A stretch of 64,000 nt of DNA from Herbidospora daliensis (lineage in GTDB: Bacteria > Actinomycetota > Actinomycetes > Streptosporangiales > Streptosporangiaceae). The translations under genes were made by a program, and so were the position numbers. The notes below the pieces were generated by a model. It saw nothing but the letters and a program-made list of their open reading frames with translations, did no database searches and was not told the origin of the DNA. The first letter of the stretch is position 1. Every line of letters begins with the position of its first letter. The stretch covers positions 531,353-595,352 of the forward strand of contig NZ_BBXF01000003.1 of NCBI RefSeq assembly GCF_001570585.1, read 5' to 3'. This document shows positions 52,062 through 60,490 of the stretch, piece after piece.

Positions 52062-52266
52062 GGGGCAGATCATTGCCGCTGTTACACCTGCGAAAACGTA
52101 CATTTAGCAGCGGACCGTGCACGATACGTAGTTGATTCGGCCAACCGGTTGCACCGTTCTAAGTGCTCCGGGACAGTGAGTCACATGAGATCCGGGGGTT
52201 CACGTATTCGGCTGTTCACCCGTCGTTCCCTGTCCTGTTGCGATCGGCGGCTACCGTGAGCCCGTC

Positions 52267-53259
52267 GTGAACGGGTCCATGGAGAGTTCTGCGAGTAATG
52301 GCGGTTCGTCCGTCGCGTGGGTCGAGTCCCCGCTGCAACTGCTCTGCGTCATCGAGGCGCAGCACGCGGGTCTGCTCGGCGACGACGCCGTCGTCGTTCC
52401 GCGTTCGGGCCTGCCCGCGCTTCGGCTGACCCGCAACGAGATCGCCCGCCTGGCGCTGCCCGACGGGCTCAGCTTCGCCGAGCCGTCGGCCAAGATGCCC
52501 AAGCCCGGCCGGTCGTGGGCGGTCGGCGACGCCTTCTCCGGCCGCGTCCAGCTGAGCCTGCTCACCTCTCCGGTACGCCGCCTGCTGCTCGTCGACGACG
52601 GGCTGGCCACCATCCGGCTCCTCGAACTGCTCGCCGGCCGCCGCCCGCTGCTGCGCGCCCGCGCCGTGCCGGGCGCCGCGCGCACCGCCATGGGGACGGT
52701 CGCCGGGCTGCGGCTGCGCCGCCTGGCCCGCCGCGGCCGCCTCACCGTCTTCACCGCGCTGCCGGTGCCCGACGAGGTCGCCGACGCCGTCCGCGACCTG
52801 GGCGCGGCCGTCGTCCGGCACGACTTCCCGTGGTTGCGCAGCCAGCCCGGCAGGCGCCCCCCGGCCGAGAAGACCGTCGTGCTCGGCACCTCGCTGGTGC
52901 GCAACGGGCTCATCCACCGCGAGGCCTACGTCAAGTGGCTGACCGGGCTCGAGGAGCCCGTCGCCTACTACCCGCACCGCCGCGAAGACCCCAAGGACCT
53001 CGACCGGGTCCGCCGCATCGACGGCGTCACGGTCTACGAGAGCGGCGCGCCCGCCGAGATGACGCTGCGCGACCTGCGTCCCGGCCAGCGGGTGCTCAGC
53101 CTTCCGTCGACGGCGGTCACCTCTCTCCGTATCCTGCTGCGGGCACGCGGCGTCTCGGTGGAGACCGTCGAGGTCCCCGACGAATGGTGGACCGCCTCGG
53201 CGGGCCCGTCGCTCCGCTCCCACCTCCAGCTGTTCGCACACGAAAGAGTCGCTCCTTGA
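52267..53259 (+). CDS. Putative polysialyltransferase/GT52-like glycosyltransferase
   Basis: A 330-residue protein. Its opening WVESPLQLLCVIEAQ matches the start typical of bacterial CMP-sialic-acid-type or CPS polysialyltransferase-like proteins. VLGTSLVRNGLI and PVAYYPHRREDPKDL resemble the donor-binding half, and GQRVLSLPSTAVTSL the C-terminal part. It likely acts on surface glycan in the cytoplasm. Its start is uncertain (GTG 52267 or ATG 52279 region). The stop overlaps the next gene by three bases, so they are one operon. The donor sugar is unknown. Confidence 0.72.
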   Translation: MNGSMESSASNGGSSVAWVESPLQLLCVIEAQHAGLLGDDAVVVPRSGLPALRLTRNEIARLALPDGLSFAEPSAKMPKPGRSWAVGDAFSGRVQLSLLTSPVRRLLLVDDGLATIRLLELLAGRRPLLRARAVPGAARTAMGTVAGLRLRRLARRGRLTVFTALPVPDEVADAVRDLGAAVVRHDFPWLRSQPGRRPPAEKTVVLGTSLVRNGLIHREAYVKWLTGLEEPVAYYPHRREDPKDLDRVRRIDGVTVYESGAPAEMTLRDLRPGQRVLSLPSTAVTSLRILLRARGVSVETVEVPDEWWTASAGPSLRSHLQLFAHERVAP

Positions 53260-54455
53260 TCCGCGTTTTCGCCGTGGCCGATTCCGACTCCTACCTGAAA
53301 TGGGCCGCGGGGCTCGTCGCAGGGGCGCCCGGCGACTGGAAGCTCGAACTCGCCGTGGTGCGCACCCCCATCGCGCCCTCCGAGTCGCAGATCGCCGCCG
53401 CCGTGAGCGGCACCCGATTCCACGACGTGCCGACGCTCGGCGCGCGGGCGCTGCGCAAGGCCGCCGAACGGTTCCGCCCCGACGTGATCCTGGTGTCGTG
53501 CACCGGCCCGGTCGTCGACGCGCTGGTCAGCGAGGTCCTCGCCGGCCTGAAGCCGCGCCCGGTGTTCGTCACCGGCCTGCCGGGCATCTCGGTCCCGGCG
53601 ACCGAGAAGGCCTGGATCTACCGCAGCGGCTGCGACCTGTTCATCCTCCACTCCGGCCGCGAGGTGCGGGAGTTCGGCGAGATCGCCCGGCGGCTCGGCG
53701 GCGGCGGCCAGGTGGCGCTGGCCCGGCTGCCCTACCTCGACCTCACCGGCCACCCCGCGGCCGGCGAGACCCGCGACCGGGTCGTGTTCGCCACCCAGGC
53801 CAAGGTGCCGGTGCGGCGCGACGACCGCGAGAGCGTGCTGCTGTCGCTGAAGGTGCTCGCCGAGGCCCGGCCCGACCTGCGGGTGGTCGTCAAGCTGCGG
53901 GCCCGCGACGACGAACGCCAGACCCACAACGAGAAGCACCACTACGAGCGGCTCTGGAACACCATGGCGGCCGAGGGCCGGGTCCCGGCGGGCCTGCTGT
54001 CGTTCGAGGCCGGGCCGATGCACGAGCACCTGGCCCGCGCCCACGGCTTCGTCACCGTCTCCTCCACGGCGGCGCTGGAGGCCATCGCGCAGGGCGTGCC
54101 GCTGCTGGTGCTGTCGGACTTCGGGGTCAGCGCCGAGATGATCAACCTGGTGTTCGAGGGCTCCGGCTCGCTCGGCACGCTCGACGACCTCGCCAAGGCC
54201 GGCTTCCGCACCCCGACCCCCGAGTGGTGCGCGGCCAACTACTTCCACGAGGCCGCCCACAACGACTGGGCGATCCGCACCCTCGCGCTCGTCGAGGCCG
54301 CCCGCGCGGGCGCCCTGACCCCGTCGTCGTCGCTGCTCGACGGCCCCCAGCACGCCGCCGCCCGCCGCCGCGCCCGGCTGCGCATCGAGGTGCCGCCCAA
54401 GGTGCTGCGCTACGGCTACCGCGCCAAGAAGAAGATCCGCAAGCTGCTCAAGTAA
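53256..54455 (+). CDS. Putative GT-B-like glycosyltransferase, uncharacterised family
   Basis: A 399-residue protein starting at TTG 53256, which overlaps the stop of the previous gene (TTGA). Two Rossmann-like halves are visible: IRVFAVADSDSYLKWA at the start, and VRRDDRESVLLSLKVLAEAR, FVTVSSTAALEAIAQGVPLL and SDFGVSAEMI in the second half. These resemble nucleotide-sugar-binding ends of GT-B enzymes. A basic C-terminal tail (RAKKKIRKLLK) suggests membrane association. Partner of the polysialyltransferase-like gene, probably in surface polysaccharide synthesis. Rare start codon but strong coupling. Confidence 0.72.
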   Translation: MIRVFAVADSDSYLKWAAGLVAGAPGDWKLELAVVRTPIAPSESQIAAAVSGTRFHDVPTLGARALRKAAERFRPDVILVSCTGPVVDALVSEVLAGLKPRPVFVTGLPGISVPATEKAWIYRSGCDLFILHSGREVREFGEIARRLGGGGQVALARLPYLDLTGHPAAGETRDRVVFATQAKVPVRRDDRESVLLSLKVLAEARPDLRVVVKLRARDDERQTHNEKHHYERLWNTMAAEGRVPAGLLSFEAGPMHEHLARAHGFVTVSSTAALEAIAQGVPLLVLSDFGVSAEMINLVFEGSGSLGTLDDLAKAGFRTPTPEWCAANYFHEAAHNDWAIRTLALVEAARAGALTPSSSLLDGPQHAAARRRARLRIEVPPKVLRYGYRAKKKIRKLLK

Positions 54456-54460
54456 CCACG

Positions 54461-54494
54461 CCCCGTCACGGCGCGTGCGCACCCGTTGACGGGG
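54461..54494 (+). terminator. Probable terminator after the glycosyltransferase pair
   Basis: CCCCGTCA pairs with TGACGGGG (8 bp) around an 18-base loop that itself has GCGC pairing potential. ATTTGTT follows. It separates the glycan genes from the Nit1C-type cluster. Confidence 0.55.
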
Positions 54495-54546
54495 ATTTGT
54501 TCCGGATGACATCGATCGGCAACGGCCCGCTCATGCACTGAGGGGC

Positions 54547-55824
54547 ATGAGAGTCGACGGTTCCGCCCACCCGGTGGTCGTGGTCGGCGGCGGGCAGGCC
54601 GGGCTGGCGATGAGCCACTGCCTGACCCGCCTGGGCGTCGGTCACGTCGTGCTGGAGCGTGGCCGCGTCGGTGAGTCGTGGCGCTCCCGGCGCTGGGACT
54701 CCTTCTGCCTGGTCACCCCGAACTGGCAGTGCGACCTGCCCGGACACCCCTACGCGGGCGGCGACCCCGGCGGCTTCATGGTCCGCGAGGAGATCGTCGC
54801 CTACCTGGAGGACTACGCCGCCTCGTTCGCGCCGCCCGTGCGCGAGCGGGTGACGGCCACCCGGCTGACCGCCGTCGAGGGCGGGTTCGCCGTCGCCACC
54901 GACCGGGGCGTCCTCACCGCCGGGCAGGTGGTGGTCGCGACCGGGCCCTACCAGACGCCGGTCGTGCCGCGCCTGGCCGAGCGGCTCACCGTGCCGTCGC
55001 TGCACTCCGACGCCTACCGCGCCCCCGGCGACCTGCCCGGCGGGCCGGTGCTCGTCGTGGGCAGCGGGCAGTCGGGCTGCCAGATCGCCGAGGACCTGTT
55101 CCTGGCCGGGCGCACCGTGCACCTGGCCGTCGGCACCGCGCCCCGGGTCGCCCGCCGCTACCGGGGGCGCGACGTGGTCGAGTGGCTCGACCTGATGGGC
55201 CACTACGACCGGCCGATCACCGAGTTCGACGACCCTGACGCGGTGCGGGCCCGCGCCAACCACTACGTGACCGGGCGCGACGGCGGACGGGACATCGACC
55301 TGCGCGCCTTCGCCCTGCGGGGCATGCGCCTCCACGGACGGCTCACCGGCATCACCGGGGGCCGGTTCGAGTTCGCCGACGACCTGGAGGCCAACCTCGA
55401 CCACGCCGACGCGGTCTCCGAGGGCGTCAAGGACTCCGTGGACGCGTACATCGCCTCGAACGGGATCGCCGCCCCCGTGGAGGAGCGCTACGTGCCGGTG
55501 TGGCGGCCGCCGGCGGGGACCTCGGCGGTGCGCGCCGACGAGATCGGCTCGGTCGTCTGGTGTACGGGCTTCCGGCGGGACCACTCGTGGATCAGGGTGC
55601 CCGTGTTCGACGGCACCGGCTACCCCGCCCACACACGCGGGGTGACGCGCTGGCCCGGTCTCTACTTCCTCGGCCTGCCGTGGCAGCACACGTGGGGCTC
55701 CGGCCGCATCGTGGGGGTCGGCCGCGACGCCGAGCACCTCGCCGGGCACATCGCCACCCACCTCGCCGGACGCGCGCCCTCGGCGTCCGGCTACCACGTC
55801 CACCCCGAGCTGCTGGGGACGTGA
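54547..55824 (+). CDS. MSMEG_0569-like flavin-dependent oxidoreductase (Nit1C cluster)
   Basis: A 425-residue FAD/NAD(P)-binding protein. The first Rossmann motif is VVVVGGGQAGLAMSHCL, the second is VLVVGSGQSGCQIAEDL, and a third conserved block is LPWQHTWGSGRIVGVGRDAEH. It resembles flavin monooxygenases and matches the flavoprotein member of Nit1C clusters. It is first in a run of tightly packed genes (54547-62358); its stop overlaps the next start (TGATG). The reaction in cyanide or nitrile nitrogen metabolism is unproven. Confidence 0.88.
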   Translation: MRVDGSAHPVVVVGGGQAGLAMSHCLTRLGVGHVVLERGRVGESWRSRRWDSFCLVTPNWQCDLPGHPYAGGDPGGFMVREEIVAYLEDYAASFAPPVRERVTATRLTAVEGGFAVATDRGVLTAGQVVVATGPYQTPVVPRLAERLTVPSLHSDAYRAPGDLPGGPVLVVGSGQSGCQIAEDLFLAGRTVHLAVGTAPRVARRYRGRDVVEWLDLMGHYDRPITEFDDPDAVRARANHYVTGRDGGRDIDLRAFALRGMRLHGRLTGITGGRFEFADDLEANLDHADAVSEGVKDSVDAYIASNGIAAPVEERYVPVWRPPAGTSAVRADEIGSVVWCTGFRRDHSWIRVPVFDGTGYPAHTRGVTRWPGLYFLGLPWQHTWGSGRIVGVGRDAEHLAGHIATHLAGRAPSASGYHVHPELLGT

Positions 55825-56639
55825 TGATCCGAGACGCCCATCGCCACCTGGGAATCCTGCCCGCGTACCCCTTCTACGGCGGGCCGCCGGTCCGCCCCGA
55901 CGTCGGCGCCCGCGCCACCATTGCCGAGCTGCTGCGCGACCTCGACCGCGAGGGCACCGAGCGGGCGCTGGTGATCCCCAACTACGGCGTGCCCGACCCG
56001 GCCGTCGCGTTCTCCTTCAACGAGCTGTGCGTCGAGGCCGCGGCCCGCGACGACCGGATCCGCGCCGGGTTGTGGGTCTCGCCGCTGCCCTCCGACGAGG
56101 CCCGCACGCTCGCCGCGCTCGCCCTGGCCAGCGAGCCCGGGGTCCGGGCGCTGAAGCTGAGCTTCCTGCTCGGCGGACGCCCGGCCGACCCCTCCTGCCG
56201 GGCGCTGCTCGACCGGATCTTCACCGTCGCCCGCGACGGCGACCTGGTCGTGCACGTCCACACCTCGCCCGGGGCCGCCTCCGACGTCGACGAGATCGCC
56301 CACCTGGTCGAGCGGTACGGCGACGCCGTCGCCATCCACCTCGTCCACTTCGGCGGCGGCGCGTCGGGCCACATCAAGCTCGCCGGGTCGCGGTTCTTCG
56401 ACTGGGTCGCGGCCGGCAAGCGCGTCTACACCGACCTCTCCTGGGCCATCGGGTTCGCCCCGCGCTGGCTGGCCCACGAGATCGACCGGCGCGGCCTCGG
56501 CCACGACCGGTTGCTGTTCGCCAGCGACGAACCCTGGGGCGACCACCCCGGGGAGCACGCCCGGCTCAGCGCCGCCGTGGGGGACGGCGAGCTGGCTCGG
56601 CTGGTCTTCCACGACACCTTCGAGAAGCTGTACGGATAG
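55824..56639 (+). CDS. Amidohydrolase (TIM-barrel metal hydrolase)
   Basis: A 271-residue amidohydrolase-2-type protein. The N-terminal metal motif is IRDAHRHLG (HxH). HVHTSPGAAS and IHLVHFGGG supply further His residues, and LLFASDEPWGDH carries the final metal-binding Asp. It is short, as in the gamma-resorcylate decarboxylase/aminocarboxymuconate group. It is inserted between the flavoprotein and the Sll0783-like gene and is not a core Nit1C member as I know it. It might process a product of the nitrilase pathway. Coupled to the upstream gene by overlap. Confidence 0.85.
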   Translation: MIRDAHRHLGILPAYPFYGGPPVRPDVGARATIAELLRDLDREGTERALVIPNYGVPDPAVAFSFNELCVEAAARDDRIRAGLWVSPLPSDEARTLAALALASEPGVRALKLSFLLGGRPADPSCRALLDRIFTVARDGDLVVHVHTSPGAASDVDEIAHLVERYGDAVAIHLVHFGGGASGHIKLAGSRFFDWVAAGKRVYTDLSWAIGFAPRWLAHEIDRRGLGHDRLLFASDEPWGDHPGEHARLSAAVGDGELARLVFHDTFEKLYG

Positions 56640-56650
56640 GAGCTTTCGAC

Positions 56651-57163
56651 ATGACCGAACTGACGGAGCTGGAGCAGGCCAGCCTCACCGAGATCCCCCA
56701 CCCGTCGCTGCCCGACGGGTCGAGCCTCTACGGCGAGACGAAGGTCTTCCCCGACTACAAGGCCGAGGACGGCGAGACGTACTTCACGCTGGTGCACGGC
56801 ATCGCGCACGAGTCGTCGGTCAGCTTCGTGGCGATCCTCCAGGCGACCCGGGCGCTCCGCAAGGGCTTCGAGTCGGCCATCTACTTCTACGGACCAGGGT
56901 CGTTGAACTGCCTGGCCACGCGCGGTTTCCCGACGACCGGCAACTCGGCGTTCCCCGGCGAGCACAACATCAACAACTCGCTGAAGACGTTCATCGCCGA
57001 GGGCGGCAAGGTGTTCTGCTGCCGGTTCGGGCTGTCGCTGCACGGCGCGCGCGAGGAGGACCTCATCGAGGGGGTCATCCCGACCCACCCGCTCGACGTG
57101 CAGGACGCGCTGATCCATTACTCCCGCAAGGGCGCCGTCATCAACTCGACGTACATGTTCTGA
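56651..57163 (+). CDS. MSMEG_0572/Sll0783-family nitrogen-starvation response protein
   Basis: A 170-residue protein. Typical features are PDYKAEDGETYFTLVHGIAH, FYGPGSLNCLATRGFPTTGN and FGLSLHGAREEDLIEGV, with PTHPLDVQDALIHY near the end. This family (NitB in Nit1C nomenclature) marks nitrilase clusters in cyanobacteria and mycobacteria, where it responds to nitrogen limitation. The biochemical role is unknown. It resembles DsrE-like folds in length and pattern. The stop shares one base with the next start (TGATG). Confidence 0.88.
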   Translation: MTELTELEQASLTEIPHPSLPDGSSLYGETKVFPDYKAEDGETYFTLVHGIAHESSVSFVAILQATRALRKGFESAIYFYGPGSLNCLATRGFPTTGNSAFPGEHNINNSLKTFIAEGGKVFCCRFGLSLHGAREEDLIEGVIPTHPLDVQDALIHYSRKGAVINSTYMF

Positions 57164-58221
57164 TGGCCGACCGCGTCTCGACCCGCGTCGACGTGGCCAT
57201 CCGGGGGGTCCGGCTCGACGCGCCCGTACGGCGGACCGGGGGCGCCGGTCCGTCGGACGACGGGCACCTGCTCGTCGACGGCGCCAACGCGGCGCTGCCC
57301 CTCGACCCCGCCAGCCCCTACGTCGTCCGCGACGGGCGCCTCCACCTCGGCGGCACCGACCTGGGGGTGGCCGTCCGGCCGGTCCGGCGGCCCCGCTTCT
57401 ACGACCTGACGACCGACGACGGCGTGCCCTACGAGAAGATCGCCCGGCTCCACGGGGCCGACGTGCTGGCCACGACCGTGGTGCAGACCTGCGTGCGGTA
57501 CGCCGAGGAGGACCGCTGCCGCTTCTGCGCCGTGGAGGAGTCGCTGGCGTCCGGCGCGACCGTGGCGGCCAAGACGCCCGCGCAGCTCGCCGAGGTGGCC
57601 GCCGCGGCGGTCCGCCTCGACGGGGTGCGGCAGATGGTCATGACGACCGGGACCACCTCGGGCCCCGACCGGGGGGCCAGGGTGCTGGCCCGGTCGGTCC
57701 GGGCCGTGCTCGCGGCGGTGCCGGGGCTGCCGGTCCAGGTGCAGTGCGAGCCGCCCGCCGACCTGGCCTGGATCGCGGAGCTGAGGCGGGCCGGGGCGCA
57801 CGCCATCGGCATCCACGTCGAGTCGCTCGACGACGGGGTCCGGCGGCGCTGGACGCCCGGGAAGGCGGAGACGCCCCTGCGGGACTACTGGGCGGCCTGG
57901 GACGAGGCGGTGCGCGTCTTCGGCCGCAACCGGGTCTCGACCTACCTGCTCATCGGGCTGGGGGAGTCGGCCGACGAGCTCGTCGCGGGCGCCTCCGAGC
58001 TGATCGCCCGGGGCGTCTACCCCTTCGTGGTGCCCTACCGGCCGCTCGCCGGGACGCTGGGGCGGCGCGACGGCGTACCGGCGCCCCCGGCGGAACTGGT
58101 GCGCGACGTGACCGAGAGGGTGGCGGCGATGTTGCGCGGCGCCGGGATGACCGGCGCCGGGCAGGGCGCGGGCTGCGCGGCCTGCGGCGCGTGCAGCGCC
58201 CTGGCGACGGCGGGCGGGTGA
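57163..58221 (+). CDS. MSMEG_0568-like radical SAM protein (Nit1C cluster)
   Basis: A 352-residue radical SAM enzyme. The cluster-binding region is QTCVRYAEEDRCRFCAVEES, giving C-x8-C-x2-C rather than the canonical C-x3-C-x2-C. A barrel continues with MVMTTGTTSGPDRGA and HVESLDDGVRRRW. The C-terminus adds a Cys group, GCAACGACSA (C-x2-C-x2-C), perhaps for a second iron-sulfur cluster. It is a conserved member of Nit1C clusters, with unknown reaction. It starts one base into the preceding stop. Confidence 0.87.
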   Translation: MADRVSTRVDVAIRGVRLDAPVRRTGGAGPSDDGHLLVDGANAALPLDPASPYVVRDGRLHLGGTDLGVAVRPVRRPRFYDLTTDDGVPYEKIARLHGADVLATTVVQTCVRYAEEDRCRFCAVEESLASGATVAAKTPAQLAEVAAAAVRLDGVRQMVMTTGTTSGPDRGARVLARSVRAVLAAVPGLPVQVQCEPPADLAWIAELRRAGAHAIGIHVESLDDGVRRRWTPGKAETPLRDYWAAWDEAVRVFGRNRVSTYLLIGLGESADELVAGASELIARGVYPFVVPYRPLAGTLGRRDGVPAPPAELVRDVTERVAAMLRGAGMTGAGQGAGCAACGACSALATAGG

Positions 58222-58225
58222 CGGC

Positions 58226-59653
58226 GTGATCTCCGTCTGCGACGTGCTGCTGCCGGGCCGGCCCGGACCGCCCGCGCACCCCGCGCTCGACGTGCCCGCC
58301 CTGCTCGGGGCCGGGCGCGCGCCCGCCCCGTTCGTCGTCGAGGCGACCACCGACCGCGGCCGCCTGTACGCCTACCGGCTGCTGCGCCGCCGGGTCTTCG
58401 TCGAGGAGCAGGGCCTGTTCGACGACGACGACCTCGACCACCGCGACGAGGACCCGCGCACCGTCGTGCTGGTGGCCCGCGACGCCGCCGGGACGGTGCT
58501 GGGCGGGGTGCGCCTCGGCCCGGAGGAGGACGGGCCCGACATCGGCTGGTGGCGCGGCTCGCGGCTCGTCGTCGACCCGGCGCTGCGCCGGGCTCCCGGC
58601 GTGGGGGCCGCGCTGGTGCGGGCGGCGTGCGCGCACGCCGAGGAGGCGGGGGTGCTGCGCTTCGAGGCCGACGTCCAGGATCGGGCCGTTCCGCTGTTCG
58701 GCCGGCTCGGGTGGAGTCCGGTCGGGCCCGTGCGGGTCGCCGGGCGGCCCCACCAGCGGATGCGGTGGCCCATCGGGCGGCTCGCCCGCGCCGCCGAGGC
58801 CAAGGCCGCGCTCGGGCCGCTGCTGCGCGGGCTCTCGCCCGGCGGGCGCGGCTGGGTCGGCGACGACGCCGCGCCGGTGCCCGGCGGCGACCTGGTCGCC
58901 GCCTGCGACGCGATCCTGCCGTCGATGGTCGAACGCGACCCCGACTGGGCCGGGTGGTGCTCGGTGCTGGTCAACCTCAACGACCTCGCGGCGATGGGGG
59001 CCGCCCCGGTCGGGCTGCTCGACGCGCTCGGGGCCCGCGACGCCTCGTTCGCGGCGCGGGTGCTGACCGGGCTGCGGCGCGCGGCGAGCGCCTACGACGT
59101 GCCCGTCCTCGGCGGGCACACCCAGCTCGGGGTGCCGGCCGCGCTCTCGGTCACCGCGCTCGGGCGCACCGCGTCGCCGGTGCCCGGCGGGGGCGGGCGT
59201 CCCGGGCTTCCGGTACGGCTGACCGCCGACCTCGGCGGCCGGTGGCGGACCGGGTACACCGGCCGGCAGTGGGACTCCACCTCCACCCGCACCACCGGGG
59301 AACTGCGCGCCATGCTCGGCGCGGTCGGCGCCGCCCGGCCCGCCGCGGCCAAGGACGTGTCCATGGCCGGCGTCGCCGGCACCCTCGGCATGCTCGCCGA
59401 GGCGAGCGGCTGCGGCGCGGTGCTCGAACCCGCCCGCGTCCCCCGGCCCGCCGGGGTGACCATGGGCGACTGGCTGACCTGCTTCCCGGGCTTCGCCATG
59501 CTCACCGCCGGAGGTCCCGCGCTGCCCGCCGGGCCCGCGACGGGGGCGGAGTGCGGCGCGCTCGTGACCGGGAGCGGGGTGCGGCTGCGCTGGCCCGACG
59601 GGGTGGAGACGGAGGGCGTGCACGGCCCGGTCACGGGACTCGGAACGGCCTGA
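58226..59653 (+). CDS. Fused GNAT acetyltransferase - AIR-synthase-like protein (Nit1C cluster)
   Basis: A 475-residue two-domain protein from GTG 58226. Residues about 25-190 form a GNAT domain (VFVEEQGLFDDDD, acetyl-CoA loop RRAPGVGAALVRAAC), corresponding to the MSMEG_0567-type N-acetyltransferase. Residues about 200-475 form an AIR-synthase/PurM-like ATP-binding domain (WVGDDAAPVPGG, SVLVNLNDLAAMGAAP, GHTQLGVPAALSVTAL). In many Nit1C clusters the two are separate genes. It lies 4 bp after the radical SAM gene. The fusion implies consecutive steps on one substrate. Confidence 0.86.
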   Translation: MISVCDVLLPGRPGPPAHPALDVPALLGAGRAPAPFVVEATTDRGRLYAYRLLRRRVFVEEQGLFDDDDLDHRDEDPRTVVLVARDAAGTVLGGVRLGPEEDGPDIGWWRGSRLVVDPALRRAPGVGAALVRAACAHAEEAGVLRFEADVQDRAVPLFGRLGWSPVGPVRVAGRPHQRMRWPIGRLARAAEAKAALGPLLRGLSPGGRGWVGDDAAPVPGGDLVAACDAILPSMVERDPDWAGWCSVLVNLNDLAAMGAAPVGLLDALGARDASFAARVLTGLRRAASAYDVPVLGGHTQLGVPAALSVTALGRTASPVPGGGGRPGLPVRLTADLGGRWRTGYTGRQWDSTSTRTTGELRAMLGAVGAARPAAAKDVSMAGVAGTLGMLAEASGCGAVLEPARVPRPAGVTMGDWLTCFPGFAMLTAGGPALPAGPATGAECGALVTGSGVRLRWPDGVETEGVHGPVTGLGTA

Positions 59654-59662
59654 GGAGGACGC

Positions 59663-60487
59663 ATGACCATTCGGCTCGCGGCCGTCGCCGCCCCGTTCGG
59701 CCGGGACCTCGACGCCTGTTTCGCCGTGATCGAGGCCCTGGCCGCCAGGGCCCGGTCGGAGGGGGTGTCGGTGCTGGCGCTGCCCGAGGCGTGCCTGGGC
59801 GGCTACCTGGCCGACCTCGGCGGCTCGGCCGCCGGGCCGCCCGCGCTGCGCCGCGACGGCCCGGAGCTCGACCGCCTGGCCCGCATCGCCGGCGACCTGG
59901 TGATCTGCGCGGGTTACTGCGAGGCCGACGGGGACGCCCGGTTCAACTCCGTCGTCTGCCTCACCGGCGACGGCGTGCTCGGCCACCACCGCAAGGTCCA
60001 CCAGCCGCTGCGCGAGGACCGCAGCTACGCGGCCGGCGACGGCTTCACCGCCTTCGACACCCCGGCCGGGCGCATGGGCATGATGATCTGCTACGACAAG
60101 GCGTTCCCCGAGTCGGCCCGGTCGCTGGCCCTCGACGGCGCGGAGATCGTCGTCTGCGTGTCGGCCTGGCCCGCCAGCCGCACCGACCCCGCGCCCGATC
60201 TGGCCGACGACCGGTGGACCCGCCGGTTCGACCTGTTCGACCAGGCGCGGGCGCTGGAGAACCAGGTGGTGTGGGTGTCGGCGAACCAGTCGGGCGCCTT
60301 CGGCGACCTGCGGTTCGTCGGCCGCGCCAAGATCGTCGGGCCGGGCGGGGAGATCCTCGCCGCGACCGGCGTCGAGGGCGGGTTCGCCGCCTGCGACGTC
60401 GACGTGCCGGGCGTGCTGGCCGCCGCGCGGCGGTCGATGGGGCACCTGCGGGATCGGCGTCCCGAGGCGTACGCGGCAGGATCGTGA
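59663..60487 (+). CDS. Nit6803-like nitrilase, catalytically complete
   Basis: A 274-residue carbon-nitrogen hydrolase. The triad is intact: E42 in LALPEACLGGYLADL, K111 in GHHRKVHQP, and C143 in GMMICYDKAFPES. This matches cluster-1C nitrilases, which convert nitriles to acids plus ammonia and are linked to cyanide assimilation. GAGGAC-type ribosome-binding site upstream; 9 bp after the fusion gene. It is followed 3 bp later by a second, altered nitrilase. Nitrilases assemble into spiral oligomers, so mixed filaments are conceivable. Confidence 0.93.
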   Translation: MTIRLAAVAAPFGRDLDACFAVIEALAARARSEGVSVLALPEACLGGYLADLGGSAAGPPALRRDGPELDRLARIAGDLVICAGYCEADGDARFNSVVCLTGDGVLGHHRKVHQPLREDRSYAAGDGFTAFDTPAGRMGMMICYDKAFPESARSLALDGAEIVVCVSAWPASRTDPAPDLADDRWTRRFDLFDQARALENQVVWVSANQSGAFGDLRFVGRAKIVGPGGEILAATGVEGGFAACDVDVPGVLAAARRSMGHLRDRRPEAYAAGS

Positions 60488-60490
60488 CCC

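Noticed and set aside
52142-52151. CAACCGGTTG palindrome between the sulfatase and glycosyltransferase genes
   Set aside because: Only 10 bp and expected by chance at this GC content; no second copy seen.
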